Source: Phaeacidiphilus oryzae TH49 | GTDB lineage: Bacteria; Actinomycetota; Actinomycetes; Streptomycetales; Streptomycetaceae | Reading direction: 5' to 3' | Length of the DNA: 64,000 nt | Assembly (NCBI RefSeq): GCF_000744815.1 | Contig: NZ_JQMQ01000005.1 | Coordinates: 3,108,055 to 3,172,054 of the forward strand | Shown: one piece after another, positions 62,533 to 64,000 of the stretch | Layout: each line of letters opens with the position of its first letter | Position numbering within the stretch: position 1 is the first letter of the stretch | Notes under the pieces: generated by a model | Told to the model about the DNA's origin: nothing | Seen by the model: the letters and a program-made list of their open reading frames with translations, nothing else | Databases searched by the model: none | Made by a program: the position numbers and the translations under genes

Positions 62533-63681
62533 CTGCGGGGACTCCCGGCGCGCCGGGTCCGGGCCCTCGTACTCGTTGAGGATCTCGTAGCGGGTGTTGC
62601 GCTCCACCGGGCGGAAGCCGGCGTCCCGGATGAGGTCGAGGAGGTCCTCGCGGGACATCTTGTTGGGCGTGCCGAAGCCGTCCGCGTCGTGGGTGATCTT
62701 GTACTCGACGACCGAGCCGTCCATGTCGTCCGCGCCGTGGTTGAGCATCACCTGCGCGCCGGCCAGGCCGTGCATCACCCAGAAGACCTTGACGTGCCGG
62801 ATGTTGTCGAAGAGCAGCCGGGAGACCGCGAAGGTGCGGATCATCTCGGCCCCGGAGGCCATCGTGGTCCGCGCCTGCAGCTGGTTGCGGATCTTGCCGT
62901 CCTTGGAGTCCACGAAGTCGTGCTGGTAGCGCAGCGGGATGAAGACCTGGAAGCCGCCGGTCTCGTCCTGCAGCTCGCGCAGCCGCAGCACGTGGTCCAC
63001 CCGGTGCCGGCGCTCCTCGATGTGGCCGTAGAGCATGGTGGCCGGGGTCTTGAGCCCCTTCTCGTGCGCCAGGCGGTGGATCCGCGACCAGTCCTCCCAG
63101 TGGGTGTCGTGGTCGACGATGTGCTGCCGGACCTCCCAGTCGAAGATCTCCGCCCCGCCGCCGGTCAGCGACTCCAGGCCGGCGTCGATCAGCTCGTCCA
63201 GGATCTCGCTCGCGCCCAGTCCGGAGATCTTCTCGAAGTGGTGGATCTCGGTGGCGGTGAAGGCCTTCAGGGCGACGCCGGGCAGCGCCTCCTTCAGCGC
63301 CCGCAGCGAGCGCGGGTAGTACCGCCAGGGCAGCGTCGGGTGGAGGCCGTTGACGATGTGGAGCTCGGTGAGCCGGTCGTTCTCCATCGCCTTGGCCAGC
63401 CGCACGGCCTCCTCGATGCGCATGGTGTACGCGTCCTTCTCGCCCGGCTTCCGCTGGAACGAGCAGTACGCGCACGAGGCCGTGCACACGTTGGTCATGT
63501 TGAGGTGCCGGTTGACGTTGAAGAAGACGGCGTCGCCGTTCTTCTCGGTCCGCACATGGTGGGCGAGTTCGCCCAGCCAGGCGAGGTCGTCGGTCTCGTA
63601 GAGGGCGATGCCGTCCTCGCGGGTCAGCCGCTCACCGGCGCGGACCTTCTCCTCCAGCTCCCTCTTGAGTCCCGCGTCCAT
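62518..63681 (-). CDS. mqnE: Aminofutalosine synthase MqnE (menaquinone biosynthesis)
   Basis: MqnE is the radical SAM enzyme that joins SAM and 3-[(1-carboxyvinyl)oxy]benzoate to give 6-amino-6-deoxyfutalosine in the futalosine route to menaquinone. The 387-residue protein has the 4Fe-4S motif CTASCAYCSF (Cys 66, 70, 73), TELHIVNGLHPTLPWRYYPR, LTGGGAEIFDWEVRQHIVDH and MLYGHIEERRHRVDHVLRLR. It lacks the extra features of MqnC. ATG 63681 is preferred over two upstream in-frame ATGs. The futalosine route replaces the MenFDHCEB pathway in streptomycetes, which fits the host. Confidence 0.96.
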   Translation of the reverse strand: MDAGLKRELEEKVRAGERLTREDGIALYETDDLAWLGELAHHVRTEKNGDAVFFNVNRHLNMTNVCTASCAYCSFQRKPGEKDAYTMRIEEAVRLAKAMENDRLTELHIVNGLHPTLPWRYYPRSLRALKEALPGVALKAFTATEIHHFEKISGLGASEILDELIDAGLESLTGGGAEIFDWEVRQHIVDHDTHWEDWSRIHRLAHEKGLKTPATMLYGHIEERRHRVDHVLRLRELQDETGGFQVFIPLRYQHDFVDSKDGKIRNQLQARTTMASGAEMIRTFAVSRLLFDNIRHVKVFWVMHGLAGAQVMLNHGADDMDGSVVEYKITHDADGFGTPNKMSREDLLDLIRDAGFRPVERNTRYEILNEYEGPDPARRESPQPMRV

Positions 63682-63727
63682 ACGACCAGCGCCTCCGCAC
63701 GTCCGATTCATCAGATACCGCAAACCG

Positions 63728-64000
63728 CTACGAGGCTACAGCCACCAGCTCCGCCAGCAGCGCCGGGTCGATGTTGCCGCCGCTGACGACGGCCGCGAAG
63801 CGGGCGCCGGGCAGCTCGGCGGCGTGGTGGAGGTAGGCCGCGGTGGTGACCGCGCCGGAGGGCTCGGCGACCAGCCGGCCGCGCCGGGCCAGCACCCCGA
63901 CCGCGTTCCGGATCTCGTCCTCCGTGACGGTGACGAAGTCGTCCACGTACTCCTTGATGTGCGGCCAGTTGAGGAGGCCGACGGCGCTGGTGCGCAGGCC
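63728..64000 (-). CDS. Threonine/serine dehydratase-like PLP enzyme, partial
   Basis: The frame stays open to the right edge, so only the last 90 residues are present. They contain VTVTEDEIRNAVGVLARRGR, then VAEPSGAVTTAAYL and RFAAVVSGGNIDPALLAELV, the typical C-terminus of threonine ammonia-lyase and related fold-type II PLP enzymes. The residues before 63946 (LRTSAVGLLNWPHIKEY) continue the same frame, so the internal GTG is not the start. The PLP lysine lies outside the window. Threonine dehydratase, serine racemase or another family member cannot be told apart here. Confidence 0.85.
   Translation of the reverse strand, partial: GLRTSAVGLLNWPHIKEYVDDFVTVTEDEIRNAVGVLARRGRLVAEPSGAVTTAAYLHHAAELPGARFAAVVSGGNIDPALLAELVAVAS

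Overview
The window reads as a chromosomal piece of a high-GC actinomycete, most likely a member of the Streptomycetaceae. The reasons are strong GC bias at third codon positions, many GTG and some TTG starts, and family content typical of that group: the sigma factor HrdD, a DtxR-type iron regulator, an NsdA-like regulator, the FxSxx-COOH peptide system, the futalosine-pathway enzyme MqnE and several Streptomyces conserved hypotheticals. I saw no rRNA, tRNA, CRISPR array, transposase or phage gene.

Layout. 1-5100: a broken SAF/CpaB-like remnant, mscL, a small acidic protein, hrdD with a clear SigR-type promoter, and a divergent gntP/gntR pair without a gluconate kinase. 5200-22700: a cell-envelope polymer region. 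It holds two membrane or glycosyltransferase genes, an esterase and a GT2 gene with an apparent frameshift. These are followed by a tightly coupled run of a large HAMP sensor-like protein (probably starting at CTG), pgsB, pgsC, an NlpC/P60 hydrolase and a GT39-like transferase. A lipoprotein and a GT2/CDP-glycerol transferase close the block. 22750-31340: regulation and metabolism, with a STAS protein, an ECF sigma factor coupled to a zinc-finger anti-sigma fusion, purU, a Pro/Gly-rich membrane protein, an NsdA-like regulator and a Prim-Pol-like protein.

31760-47760: desR/dmdR1-type regulator, SIS protein and PAS/GAF protein. Next comes a leader-like element with a 12-codon frame behind a 17-nt complement of the 16S rRNA 3' end, then a DUF4231 (SLATT-like) membrane protein, an AAC(3)-fold acetyltransferase and an alpha/beta hydrolase. 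Last is the FxSxx-COOH operon on the minus strand: fxsA precursor, fxsB radical SAM enzyme with HExxH domain, two TIR-like fxsC genes (one frameshifted) and a 1353-residue ParA/NB-ARC/TPR protein. This is the most system-like part of the window and resembles an NLR-type signalling module built around a modified peptide.

47900-64000: core genes pdxH, citrate synthase, serC, a 29-residue membrane protein, thpR, an MFS exporter with its marR regulator, a ribbon-helix-helix/Clp-N fusion with interleaved palindromes in front, an AzgA-like purine permease, DUF2530, a P-type ATPase, DUF2079 and DUF4229 proteins, a GNAT enzyme, mqnE, and the C-terminal part of a threonine dehydratase-like protein running off the right edge. 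Starts were chosen by ribosome-binding site, so several differ from the longest open frame; alternatives are given in the entries.
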